A stretch of 6,300 nucleotides of DNA, from assembly GCA_944393165.1 (NCBI GenBank), contig CALXZF010000105.1, positions 1 through 6,300 of the forward strand, in the 5' to 3' direction. Shown here in pieces: positions 1 to 6,300 of this stretch; position 1 is the first letter of the stretch; each line of letters begins with the position of its first letter. The notes under the pieces are model-generated. The model was not told the DNA's origin. It ran no database searches and was given only the letters and a program-made list of their open reading frames with translations. The translations under genes and the position numbers were made by a program. This DNA comes from an uncultured Clostridia bacterium (lineage in GTDB: Bacteria > Bacillota_A > Clostridia > TANB77 > CAG-508).

Positions 1-170
1 ATGTTTTATAAAAGTATGAGAATATGGAATGGAATGTGATTTGAATTTGGTATTCTTAAAAAATTTTGTTAGGGAATCTCGCACACTTGTGAGGGCGCTG
101 ACAAAATTTCTTTTAGAATACCAATGAGAATCAGCTTGACCGACATATTCGATTTACTTTTATAAAACAT
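1..170. repeat. Long imperfect inverted repeat; MITE-like element or structured RNA
   Basis: Seen in the sequence: ATGTTTTATAAAAGTA at 1-16 is perfectly inverted at 155-170. Inside it, GAATATG (20-26) pairs with CATATTC (144-150) and TGATT (37-41) with AATCA (129-133). Further in, 47-72 pairs with 98-124, including ten perfect pairs TTGGTATTCT/AGAATACCAA and then AAATTTTG/CAAAATTT. The arms between the outer and inner stems are both 30 bases (17-46 and 125-154). The apical part 73-97 is more GC-rich than its surroundings and holds a small hairpin (CACA/TGTG). It lies downstream of spoIIE with no open frame of note. The left end coincides with the window edge, so the repeat may extend further and any target-site duplication cannot be seen. 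It could be a small non-autonomous mobile element with terminal inverted repeats, or a structured RNA on either strand. I do not recognise the family. Confidence 0.6.
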
Positions 171-225
171 TTCAGGTTTTTAATAAAATAATAACTAAGG
201 TCGTGAATTGTAAGCCGACGCTTTA

Positions 226-1974
226 TTAAGCTTTTTTTGTTACTTTGGCAACAATTACACTCATGTCATCTTTTTGATTTCCAAAATCATTATCTATTGC
301 TTCTCCAATAATTATATCTGCTATTTTTTGTGCATCATTTACTTCTATGTCTTCTAGCAAGTATTTTAGCCATAGATGTTTATTTAAGTACTCTCTGTTT
401 GAATCTATAACTCCGTCTGTACACATTACCAATATATCTCCGTCTTGTAAATCATAATCATATACAACTAAATCCACATCATTTAATATTCCTGTTGGTA
501 ATGTCATTGCTTTTAGAAGCTGTACATCCCTGCCTCTTTTTACATATGTTGGGCATGCACCATTTTTTATAAATTCCATATTACCATTAAACAAATCCAG
601 TATTTCAATATCTAATGTTGCATACATGTCTTCTTCTGTATTAGCTGCTAGAGTTGAATTTATTAATTTTAGAGATACATCTTTCTCAAATCCCGCTGCT
701 AATAATCTTTCTAACATCTTTACAGCTATCTTACTACTCTTCATTGCTTCTGGTCCAGAACCCATTCCGTCACTTAAAGCAATTAAATATTTTCCGTCTT
801 GTAGTTTGATATGAATACTGCTATCTCCAGATACAGGTGAACCAGATTTTGTAGATTTTGCCATTCCTATTTGCAAGTTAAATTTATCATCTGAAATATA
901 TGTAAATTTGCATATATCTTTATCTAGCCTTAAACCGCATTCCTGATTTTGTATTATGATTTTCTGTTCTAGAACTTTAGATAGTATTTTGCATATTTTT
1001 TTAATATCGCATTCAGTACCGTCTTCTTTTTCGCATGTGTCTGTATATACATCTACAATGTATCTTCCAGAAGATTTTTCTTTGATTTCAATATCTTTTA
1101 CTTCTATGTCCTTTTGGTCAAATAACTTTAAAATCTCAGTTTTCTTGTCTACGAATGTATCTTCTTCTTTTTCTATATCTGTAGCCATTTTAGCAATTGC
1201 TTCAGATACTCCTCTTAATTGTTCAGATACGGTCTTTTTACTTTCGTCTAATTTTTTCTTCCAAATGAAATTGATTTTGCTTACTCTATAAGAATAGTTT
1301 ATTGCTTTTACAATTTTATATAAATCTTCTTTTGCTTGACTTTTTGTATTGTCAAATCCAACAATATAATTGTTATTTTTCTCTAAGATTTTTACAAGTT
1401 CTTTTTCAGTGATAATATCATTTTCTAATAAGTGGTCAAAAATATCTGTAATTAGTTGTTCCGTAGGATAATACATTTCTTCATATAGCATATTATCTTC
1501 TAATTCTTCTAGATTTTTCTTTAATTCTTCCATAAAAATATCTATGTTTGTTTTTTCTTGTTCTTTTAATTCTTTATCTGTAAGAATTGTAGCTGCTGCC
1601 TCTTTATAGCTTTCTGCCATATCAAAAATTGTTTCTGACATGCTGTTTAATTTATATACTGTGTCTCTATTTTCTTCTAAGTCTCTAACAGTAACTTCTG
1701 GCAATAGCTTATTATTTCCTACTAAGTCTTCTATGTTTATTTCTATATTTTTTGGTATTATTAAAAGTCCTAGTGAAGCTATTAATATTTCTTGAAATAC
1801 AATAAGGTCTGCTGTATTTCCATTAGCAGCATATGCAAGTACCACATTTCCTATTGTAAATCCTACTATAACACCTATTCTTCCAAATTTATTTAATAAA
1901 CCTGCTATCAGTCCAGAAACCGCATATGCCGCAATCATAATTGGTTCTGTGCCTGTTATTACTCCGAAGCACAA
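226..1974 (-). CDS. spoIIE: Stage II sporulation protein E, C-terminal fragment (central region and PP2C phosphatase), split by frameshift
   Basis: This is the downstream part of spoIIE. Known role: SpoIIE is a polar-septum membrane protein that dephosphorylates SpoIIAA-P, freeing sigma-F from SpoIIAB, and that also interacts with FtsZ. The fragment begins with the last hydrophobic helices (rejoined residues about 250-322), followed by a helical, charged central region (about 323-610). The manganese-dependent PP2C domain comes last. In rejoined numbering its motifs are VSGDS (Asp about 630), SDGMGSG (Asp648), CTDG (Asp766) and DDMSV (Asp815/816). These correspond to the metal-binding aspartates of the family, so the catalytic domain looks intact. 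The protein ends 12 residues after DDM, without the longer tail of the B. subtilis protein. The TTG at 1974 is only the formal edge of the open frame: it lies inside sequence that continues the upstream membrane domain, and the SD-like bases next to it encode conserved-looking residues. The fragment is probably not an independent gene. Confidence 0.93.
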   Translation of the reverse strand: MCFGVITGTEPIMIAAYAVSGLIAGLLNKFGRIGVIVGFTIGNVVLAYAANGNTADLIVFQEILIASLGLLIIPKNIEINIEDLVGNNKLLPEVTVRDLEENRDTVYKLNSMSETIFDMAESYKEAAATILTDKELKEQEKTNIDIFMEELKKNLEELEDNMLYEEMYYPTEQLITDIFDHLLENDIITEKELVKILEKNNNYIVGFDNTKSQAKEDLYKIVKAINYSYRVSKINFIWKKKLDESKKTVSEQLRGVSEAIAKMATDIEKEEDTFVDKKTEILKLFDQKDIEVKDIEIKEKSSGRYIVDVYTDTCEKEDGTECDIKKICKILSKVLEQKIIIQNQECGLRLDKDICKFTYISDDKFNLQIGMAKSTKSGSPVSGDSSIHIKLQDGKYLIALSDGMGSGPEAMKSSKIAVKMLERLLAAGFEKDVSLKLINSTLAANTEEDMYATLDIEILDLFNGNMEFIKNGACPTYVKRGRDVQLLKAMTLPTGILNDVDLVVYDYDLQDGDILVMCTDGVIDSNREYLNKHLWLKYLLEDIEVNDAQKIADIIIGEAIDNDFGNQKDDMSVIVAKVTKKA

Positions 1975-2713
1975 CTCCTATTGTAATACCTCCAGTTGCT
2001 CCTACTAGCATTCCATTCTTCCAACCAAGTACTAGTACTATTAAAATACTAAGTATATTTTTTATTGAAAAATCAAATATATTTAGGTTCTCGAAAGCTG
2101 TAGCAGTAATTGCAAGTAATAAACTTGTTCCAATAACTTCTTCAATCGAGAAAGCTCTTTTGGTTGTAAAATCTATTATCATTGTGATTGAATTTGCAAA
2201 TATTTTATAGAATATATATGTAGCCATTGCAAGCATTATACTGCTTAGAAATTCAAACACATAAAATGTTCTAAAAAACATTGGTACAACTTGTACAACT
2301 AGGACTGCAAAAAATAAATGTCCTCCAATTTTCTTTTTCTCATTGACATTTTCTTGAAGCCTTGGTCTTACAATTAATATTGATACAAAGAATAATAATG
2401 ATGTAATAAAATATATAAGTAGGTTTGTGAAACCAAAACTTATAAATGTTCCTATTAATGATAGTACATACATTATTCCTATTGGTCTGTTATTACTAAG
2501 TGCACCAGCAATTATAGCTAATCCAAATGGAGATAGTGAAATAATTAAACTATTCTCACTAAACCCTACCATTGATATCAAAAATGTTATAACATATAAC
2601 ATTATATTTTCTTTAGCCAGTAATCTTTTTAGCACATCTGCTGTATTAACTTTTTTATTTTCTTCATATTCATTTTGATTGTCTCTCGAATCTTTTGCTA
2701 TATTTTGAAACAT
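1889..2713 (-). CDS. spoIIE: Stage II sporulation protein E, N-terminal membrane fragment, split by frameshift
   Basis: This is the upstream part of spoIIE, 274 codons as read. After a polar, charged N-terminus of about 30 residues there is a run of hydrophobic helices up to GVVL (residue 249), matching the multi-pass membrane domain that holds SpoIIE in the septum. After residue 249 the frame runs 25 codons of unrelated residues (beginning RSNNRH) to a stop at 1889. Deleting one base near 1966 instead continues as VVL-GVITGTEP and on into the C-terminal fragment, giving 828 residues in total. The two open frames overlap by 86 bases. The ATG at 2713 is chosen over the GTG at 2722 because AGAGGTGG (2726-2719) is a good ribosome binding site for the ATG, whereas the GTG lies inside it. 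Read literally, the product would be membrane-only and without phosphatase, which should block sigma-F activation. Identity rests on the phosphatase half and the exact fit of the rejoined length. Confidence 0.88.
   Translation of the reverse strand: MFQNIAKDSRDNQNEYEENKKVNTADVLKRLLAKENIMLYVITFLISMVGFSENSLIISLSPFGLAIIAGALSNNRPIGIMYVLSLIGTFISFGFTNLLIYFITSLLFFVSILIVRPRLQENVNEKKKIGGHLFFAVLVVQVVPMFFRTFYVFEFLSSIMLAMATYIFYKIFANSITMIIDFTTKRAFSIEEVIGTSLLLAITATAFENLNIFDFSIKNILSILIVLVLGWKNGMLVGATGGITIGVVLRSNNRHRTNYDCGICGFWTDSRFIK
1961..1978 (-). other. spoIIE: Frameshift site in spoIIE (one extra base)
   Basis: On the minus strand the sequence reads AGGAG TTGTG CTT CGG AGT. In the upstream frame this gives V-L-R-S, and in the downstream frame the following bases read G-V-I-T-G. 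Dropping one base, most simply the C at 1966, restores GTG CTT GGA GTA and a continuous membrane segment. The site is not in a homopolymer run. The extra base creates a CGG codon, while the other spoIIE arginine codons I read are AGA or AGG. Confidence 0.85.
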
Positions 2714-2718
2714 ACCAA

Positions 2719-2726
2719 CCACCTCT
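2719..2726 (-). promoter_or_regulatory. Ribosome binding site of spoIIE
   Basis: AGAGGTGG on the minus strand, with its AGGTGG core ending five bases before the ATG at 2713. It decides the start codon: the in-frame GTG at 2722 overlaps this site and has no comparable purine stretch upstream. Confidence 0.75.
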
Positions 2727-2783
2727 AACTTTTTTTATTTATGCATTAATGTTATTTTCTTATAAATGTTGTCATTTGTGTTA

Positions 2784-2801
2784 TAGCATTCCTTAATGCT
2801 A
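2784..2801. repeat. Small hairpin at the expected spoIIE transcription start
   Basis: TAGCATT (2784-2790) and AATGCTA (2795-2801) form a perfect 7-bp stem with a CCTT loop. It begins about five bases downstream of the proposed -10 box, so it would lie at the 5' end of the spoIIE leader, about 80 bases before the start codon. There is no T-tract after it in the minus direction, so it is not an ordinary terminator. It could be an operator dyad or a 5' stabilising hairpin; the role is unknown. Confidence 0.4.
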
Positions 2802-2805
2802 CTTA

Positions 2806-2838
2806 ATTATAGTTCTTTAAATAATATTTTTTTGTCAC
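2806..2838 (-). promoter_or_regulatory. Probable spoIIE promoter, sigma-A type with 21-bp spacer
   Basis: On the minus strand GTGACA (2838-2833), one mismatch from TTGACA-type -35 boxes at the second base and one at the first, is followed after 21 bp by a perfect TATAAT (2811-2806). A 21-22 bp spacer is too long for ordinary sigma-A promoters, but it is the known arrangement of the Spo0A-P activated B. subtilis promoters of spoIIE and spoIIG. TGACAAA (2837-2831), overlapping the -35, resembles the 0A box TGNCGAA with one mismatch. The leader would be about 85 bases. The assignment combines visible motifs with known spoIIE regulation; no transcript evidence is available. Confidence 0.45.
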
Positions 2839-2878
2839 ATTTAATCCATAATATAAAAAAGTTTTTTACAAAATGTGA
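2835..2878. repeat. 8-bp inverted repeat upstream of spoIIE
   Basis: TCACATTT (2835-2842) and AAATGTGA (2871-2878) are a perfect inverted pair separated by 28 AT-rich bases. The promoter-proximal arm overlaps the proposed -35 box and 0A-like site. The spacing suits two regulator half-sites on DNA better than an RNA hairpin, because most of it would not be transcribed with spoIIE. In such AT-rich sequence chance is a real alternative. Confidence 0.3.
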
Positions 2879-2963
2879 TGTGCTTTTTATATTTTTTTAA
2901 TTTTATAACATATTACGCATATAATTTTATCGCAAAATGGCGTTTTTTTCAATATATTACGCG

Positions 2964-3001
2964 AAAAAATAGAACCTTATCTTTTAAGGTTCTATTTTTT
3001 T
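2964..3001 (-). terminator. Rho-independent terminator of the surface-protein gene
   Basis: A perfect 16-bp stem: the arms 2964-2979 and 2985-3000 contain TAGAACCTTA and TAAGGTTCTA, with a five-base loop. On the minus strand the stem ends in a run of T. It begins 21 bases after the stop codon of the surface-protein gene, so it ends that transcript and separates it from spoIIE. The A/T tracts on both sides mean it could also work in the plus direction, but no plus-strand gene is seen. Confidence 0.92.
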
Positions 3002-3021
3002 ACTATAGCATTCTTATCTTT

Positions 3022-6000
3022 TTATTGATTTTTATTTTTTAGTACTTTTCTTCTTATTAAGATAATTCCAGCTATTAATATTACTCCTACTATAGCTCCA
3101 ATTATATATTGAATATTAACTATACCAAATGGTGGTAAGATTATTATTCTTTCTGCTGAGCTACTATCTACTTCTGATGCATCATCTAATAATGGGTCTT
3201 GATTACCTACTACTGAGTATGCCATTCTTCTACCATATTCATTAGTTGTTTTTACTACTTCAACCATATTAGTATATGTTAAATCATCATCTGTGTTCTC
3301 TGGTGTAATTAATTGTGATAAGATTAATGTCTTAGATATTTCATCTCCAGGTTCAAGGCTTGCCTCTTCTCCTTCTCCGAAACTTCCTGTTTGGATTATA
3401 TTGTTAAATTGTGTTAAGTTCTCTGTTAATCCTGCATTTACTAATCCTTGATTAATCAATTCATCACCTGTTATTACTGCCCAGCCACTAGCGCTGTTTG
3501 TTTCATTATTGCTATCAAATTGTAAGTTGTTTTGAACATAATCTACTACTTGGTTTACTGTAGTTGCCACAACATGTGCTCCTGTTGTTCTTCCTGTATA
3601 GTAGAAGTTCTTGCTGTTTCCGTCTACATAGTCAACTTCACCAACATTTGTAACTTTTACAGTATATGTAACTTGAATTGTTGCACCATGCATTAATTCT
3701 TCGTCCATTGTAAGTTGTATTAATCCTTTATCTGTTCTTGTTACAATGTTATCAATTTCATTTCTGTATGAATATCTATGTCTGTTCTCATCTCTATAGT
3801 ATTCTTCATACATTCCTATAGCATCTCCTTCTTGATAGTAATCATTGTCTCCAACTGTACTATCATTTGCATCTACTTTGTATCTGTCTATGCTATATTC
3901 TTGATGATCTTGCCAGATTGCATTGTTTGCTGCTTCATTAATATCAAATAATGTGTTGTTGTTTGCAAGAGTCACTCTTACATTTGCTATAGATTTATCT
4001 ATTTCAACTTGTGCTTTTGGTCTTTCTGTTAATCCTAAATCTATATCATTTAATGTATAGTTTCCGTTATATTCGTTGCTATTAGAAGTTGAAGATGTGT
4101 TTTGTCCGTCTGTTTGTTGTCTATCATACTCAAATTCTGCTACTATAACTCCTGTTTCTGCTGTCATATATGTTTCATCCATAAGCTCTTGTCTTAAGTC
4201 TGCCATTTGTTCATCTGTATACTCTGTTCCATTATATGTTGGTCTTTCGTATGCTGATGCTAATACTTCTGCTTTATGGTTTGTCATTTCTCCTGTGCTA
4301 TAGCTATTTACTTCTTCTCTTCCTTGTACTTCTCTTGCTGAATTTACTGGTCCTATTATGTTTAATCCTTCTCTATTTGATGTACTCCATATGTCTTTTG
4401 CATCTGAGTAATTTACTCCTGCACTATCTGCTTTTGCTATGTCATATCCATATGTTCCACTTTCATTTTGTGTTGCTGTATTTGTATATGCACTATAATT
4501 TCCAGACTCATCTGTGCTTCCTGATTGTGTTATACCTGCTTGATATGTTGTTGATTTAAAGGCTTGACCATTGTATGATACTGGTTGCTCTGCTGAAGGT
4601 ACTACTGTTTGTTCTGTATCTCCGTAGTAGAATCTTATTACATAATCTCCTGGTATAAATCCTGAGAAATTATATCTTCCATTTTCATCTGTTGTTGTTT
4701 CCATCCATATGTATTCTGAACCGTCTGTACATTTTTCTACTAATTGTACTGTTACTCCGCTTATTCCTGTCTCGTTTTCTTGTCTTATTCCGTCCCCTAT
4801 TATTGCATCTTGTGATGTACTTGCATTTCCTACTGTTTGTGTTCTTTGATCTTCCCATACTGTTCCTGCTGCTTGTCTTATTGCATCTTCATCTAGTAAT
4901 AATCTCAAGCTTGGCGCTCTATCTGTATCATCTTCAAAGTTTTGTTCATATCTGTCTCCTTGTAAATCACTTGCTACTAAGTTTCCTGGGTTTGAATCTC
5001 TATCTAATAAGCCTGCTAGATTTCCCGAGCCCTTTCTTACATTGTTTGGAAGCTCTGTTCCGTCTCTGTAGTATGTTGAGTATCCGTTGATTTCAACTAG
5101 ATTCTCTTTTGGACTACTATCATTATCTAATACTACTTTTCCGCTACTATCTTTATTTACTTGGAATGTCAAGTATAAATATGCACTTTCTCCCGTTGCT
5201 AATTTTTTGTTCTCTAAGCCTCTAATGTATAAGTTTTCGTATTCGCCACCTAAATTCTTTTCGTCATCATACTTACTACTTCCTTCATATGCATTTAAGG
5301 CTTGTGCATTAGTTATAAACTGACTTGGACTTGTGCTTTCATTATCTATTACTTCTTGTGATTGTTCCATCATCTCATAGTAGTCATTTGAATTTACACT
5401 TGTTGTTCTATTACTACTTGTTTGATACATTGCCCAAGATAGATTTGGTTTAAATGTGTAGTCACTGTCATAGTAGTCTACTATTTCTTTTATTTGTGAC
5501 ATTACTGACATTGATTGGTTTCTTATTGTTACTTTATATGTAATGTACACTTCTAGGTCATTTCCTGGGTGACTTGAACCACTTGCACTATAGTTGTAAT
5601 CTGATTCATAAATCTCTCTATTATAACTTGTTCCATAGTATGAGTTATAGTCTGACATTCTTACATTTATATCCCAATATGTGTTATTATCTTGACCATT
5701 TGCATTATTTGCTCCTGCTTGTTCTGCTGCTCTCTTGTCATATGTATATACTACTGTTTTGTCATTGATTTTTAATGCTGCTTTGTATACATCTTTTCTA
5801 GCTGAAGTATCGAACTCTTGTCTTCTCCATAATCCTAGATTTACATAGTATTGTCCTGGATATATTGCTATTGCTCCACCACTTGTTGAAGTATCATAAT
5901 TTCCGCTTTGTGCTGCTCCTCCTGATGAATAATTTACTCCATTATCATTTATATCAAAATTAGTTGATGCTGGATAATAATCTATATTTTGTGTAAATGG

Positions 6001-6300
6001 TGAGCCTGTATATGCTTGTATGTTTGTATCTTCTATGAATTGTAATTTTCTCCATGTTTCAGAGTTGTTTCCTGCTATTGCAGAGTAAATACTTTTCATT
6101 GCATTATCATCTGGGAATTTTTTGTTTTGTCTAATATAATCCCTTACTCTGCTAGAAATAACACCTTCTGAATAAGTTGTTGTTTCTAGTCCTTGCTCAT
6201 TATATAAGTATCCGTCTACTAATTGTGTTCCTGTTTTAGTATATCTTCCGTTTGAATCCATTGTATATCCCATTAATTCTAATTGAGTATATACTGAATT
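3022..6300 (-). CDS. Large modular surface protein with SdrD_B/Cna_B-like domain and C-terminal anchor (5' end outside the window)
   Basis: The frame is open to base 6300 (1092 residues visible), and the ATG at 6273 has no ribosome binding site, so the start and any signal peptide lie beyond the window. Residues below count from that ATG. One module begins at NLGLWRRQEFD (Leu146) and has TYKVTIRN, IVDYY (about 265), ENLVEI (Asn391) and an acidic DDTDRAP end. An SdrD_B/Cna_B-like beta domain follows at about 471-575 (TVWEDQ, IIGDGIRQENETGISGVTV, then DENGRYNFSGFIPGDYVIRF). A linker then leads to a second module with DLGLTERPK (746), VTYTVKVTN, VVDYV (910), TNMVEV (1002) and an acidic DDASEVDSSSAE end. 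The C-terminus is LPPFG (1046-1050), a membrane helix (about 1055-1073) and the tail RRKVLKNKNQ. It is rich in Asn, Ser, Thr, Tyr and Asp, as expected outside the cell. A role in adhesion or wall architecture is inferred from the domain layout; no ligand can be named. It is transcribed separately from spoIIE. Confidence 0.9.
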   Translation of the reverse strand, partial: NSVYTQLELMGYTMDSNGRYTKTGTQLVDGYLYNEQGLETTTYSEGVISSRVRDYIRQNKKFPDDNAMKSIYSAIAGNNSETWRKLQFIEDTNIQAYTGSPFTQNIDYYPASTNFDINDNGVNYSSGGAAQSGNYDTSTSGGAIAIYPGQYYVNLGLWRRQEFDTSARKDVYKAALKINDKTVVYTYDKRAAEQAGANNANGQDNNTYWDINVRMSDYNSYYGTSYNREIYESDYNYSASGSSHPGNDLEVYITYKVTIRNQSMSVMSQIKEIVDYYDSDYTFKPNLSWAMYQTSSNRTTSVNSNDYYEMMEQSQEVIDNESTSPSQFITNAQALNAYEGSSKYDDEKNLGGEYENLYIRGLENKKLATGESAYLYLTFQVNKDSSGKVVLDNDSSPKENLVEINGYSTYYRDGTELPNNVRKGSGNLAGLLDRDSNPGNLVASDLQGDRYEQNFEDDTDRAPSLRLLLDEDAIRQAAGTVWEDQRTQTVGNASTSQDAIIGDGIRQENETGISGVTVQLVEKCTDGSEYIWMETTTDENGRYNFSGFIPGDYVIRFYYGDTEQTVVPSAEQPVSYNGQAFKSTTYQAGITQSGSTDESGNYSAYTNTATQNESGTYGYDIAKADSAGVNYSDAKDIWSTSNREGLNIIGPVNSAREVQGREEVNSYSTGEMTNHKAEVLASAYERPTYNGTEYTDEQMADLRQELMDETYMTAETGVIVAEFEYDRQQTDGQNTSSTSNSNEYNGNYTLNDIDLGLTERPKAQVEIDKSIANVRVTLANNNTLFDINEAANNAIWQDHQEYSIDRYKVDANDSTVGDNDYYQEGDAIGMYEEYYRDENRHRYSYRNEIDNIVTRTDKGLIQLTMDEELMHGATIQVTYTVKVTNVGEVDYVDGNSKNFYYTGRTTGAHVVATTVNQVVDYVQNNLQFDSNNETNSASGWAVITGDELINQGLVNAGLTENLTQFNNIIQTGSFGEGEEASLEPGDEISKTLILSQLITPENTDDDLTYTNMVEVVKTTNEYGRRMAYSVVGNQDPLLDDASEVDSSSAERIIILPPFGIVNIQYIIGAIVGVILIAGIILIRRKVLKNKNQ

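Noticed and set aside
1..170. 6S RNA, retron or tRNA identity for the hairpin
   Set aside because: The rod shape superficially recalls 6S RNA, but I recognise no family sequence motif; there is no reverse transcriptase nearby and no cloverleaf.
220..237. GCTT-TATT-AAGC followed by T7 as a plus-strand terminator
   Set aside because: The stem is only 4 bp, overlaps the spoIIE stop codon region, and has no plus-strand gene to terminate.
626..1291. Plus-strand open frames opposite the SpoIIE phosphatase region
   Set aside because: They are antisense to conserved PP2C sequence and show no recognisable domain or start signal.
1972..1974. TTG as a genuine start for a separate phosphatase protein
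   Set aside because: It is preceded by AGGAG with no spacer and lies inside a membrane segment that is continuous with the upstream frame once one base is removed.
1941..2678. Plus-strand open frames opposite the SpoIIE membrane domain
   Set aside because: They are hydrophobic antisense shadows of membrane helices with no independent support.
2720..2722. GTG as the start of spoIIE
   Set aside because: It lies inside the AGAGGTGG ribosome binding site that serves the ATG at 2713.
4236..4559. Plus-strand open frame rich in leucine within the surface-protein gene, and similar frames at 4692-5090, 5087-5323 and 5574-5768
   Set aside because: They are antisense shadows of a Ser/Asn/Thr/Tyr-rich gene: low-complexity Leu/Tyr composition, no ribosome binding sites, and the minus-strand frame has clear domains.
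6271..6273. ATG as the start of the surface protein
   Set aside because: No ribosome binding site or signal peptide; the frame stays open to the window edge and the sequence resembles the interior of a beta-rich domain.

Overview
The window is AT-rich DNA from an endospore-forming member of the Clostridia. The base composition, the almost exclusive use of AGA/AGG for arginine, a SpoIIE sporulation phosphatase and a very large Asn/Ser/Thr/Tyr-rich surface protein resemble uncultured, low-GC gut Clostridia. The exact lineage is an inference. All supported genes lie on the minus strand, so the transcription order is right to left.

From right to left: bases 6300-3022 hold the 3' part (1092 codons, no start inside the window) of a giant secreted, cell-wall or membrane-anchored protein. 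It has two copies of a roughly 300-residue beta-rich module flanking an SdrD_B/Cna_B-like domain. It ends in a PPFG motif, a membrane helix and a basic tail. A strong Rho-independent terminator (2964-3001) closes this unit. The 300-base gap 2723-3021 also carries a probable spoIIE promoter (GTGACA, 21 bp, TATAAT, the long spacing known for Spo0A-activated promoters), an 8-bp inverted repeat around it, a small hairpin at the expected transcription start and two 9-bp direct repeats.

Bases 2713-226 encode SpoIIE, the membrane-bound PP2C phosphatase that dephosphorylates SpoIIAA and so activates sigma-F in the forespore. It is split into two reading frames by one extra base near 1966. Removing that base gives an 828-residue protein, almost exactly the length of B. 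subtilis SpoIIE (827). The break is either a sequence error, a real inactivating mutation, or, much more speculatively, a +1 recoding site: it has an SD-like AGGAG, a CTT codon and a CGG codon unlike the other arginine codons of the gene.

Bases 1-225, downstream of spoIIE, contain no gene that I can support. Bases 1-170 fold into a long, almost symmetric hairpin with a perfect 16-bp outer stem, which may be a MITE-like element or a structured RNA. The surface-protein gene and spoIIE are separate transcription units, and I see no functional link between them.
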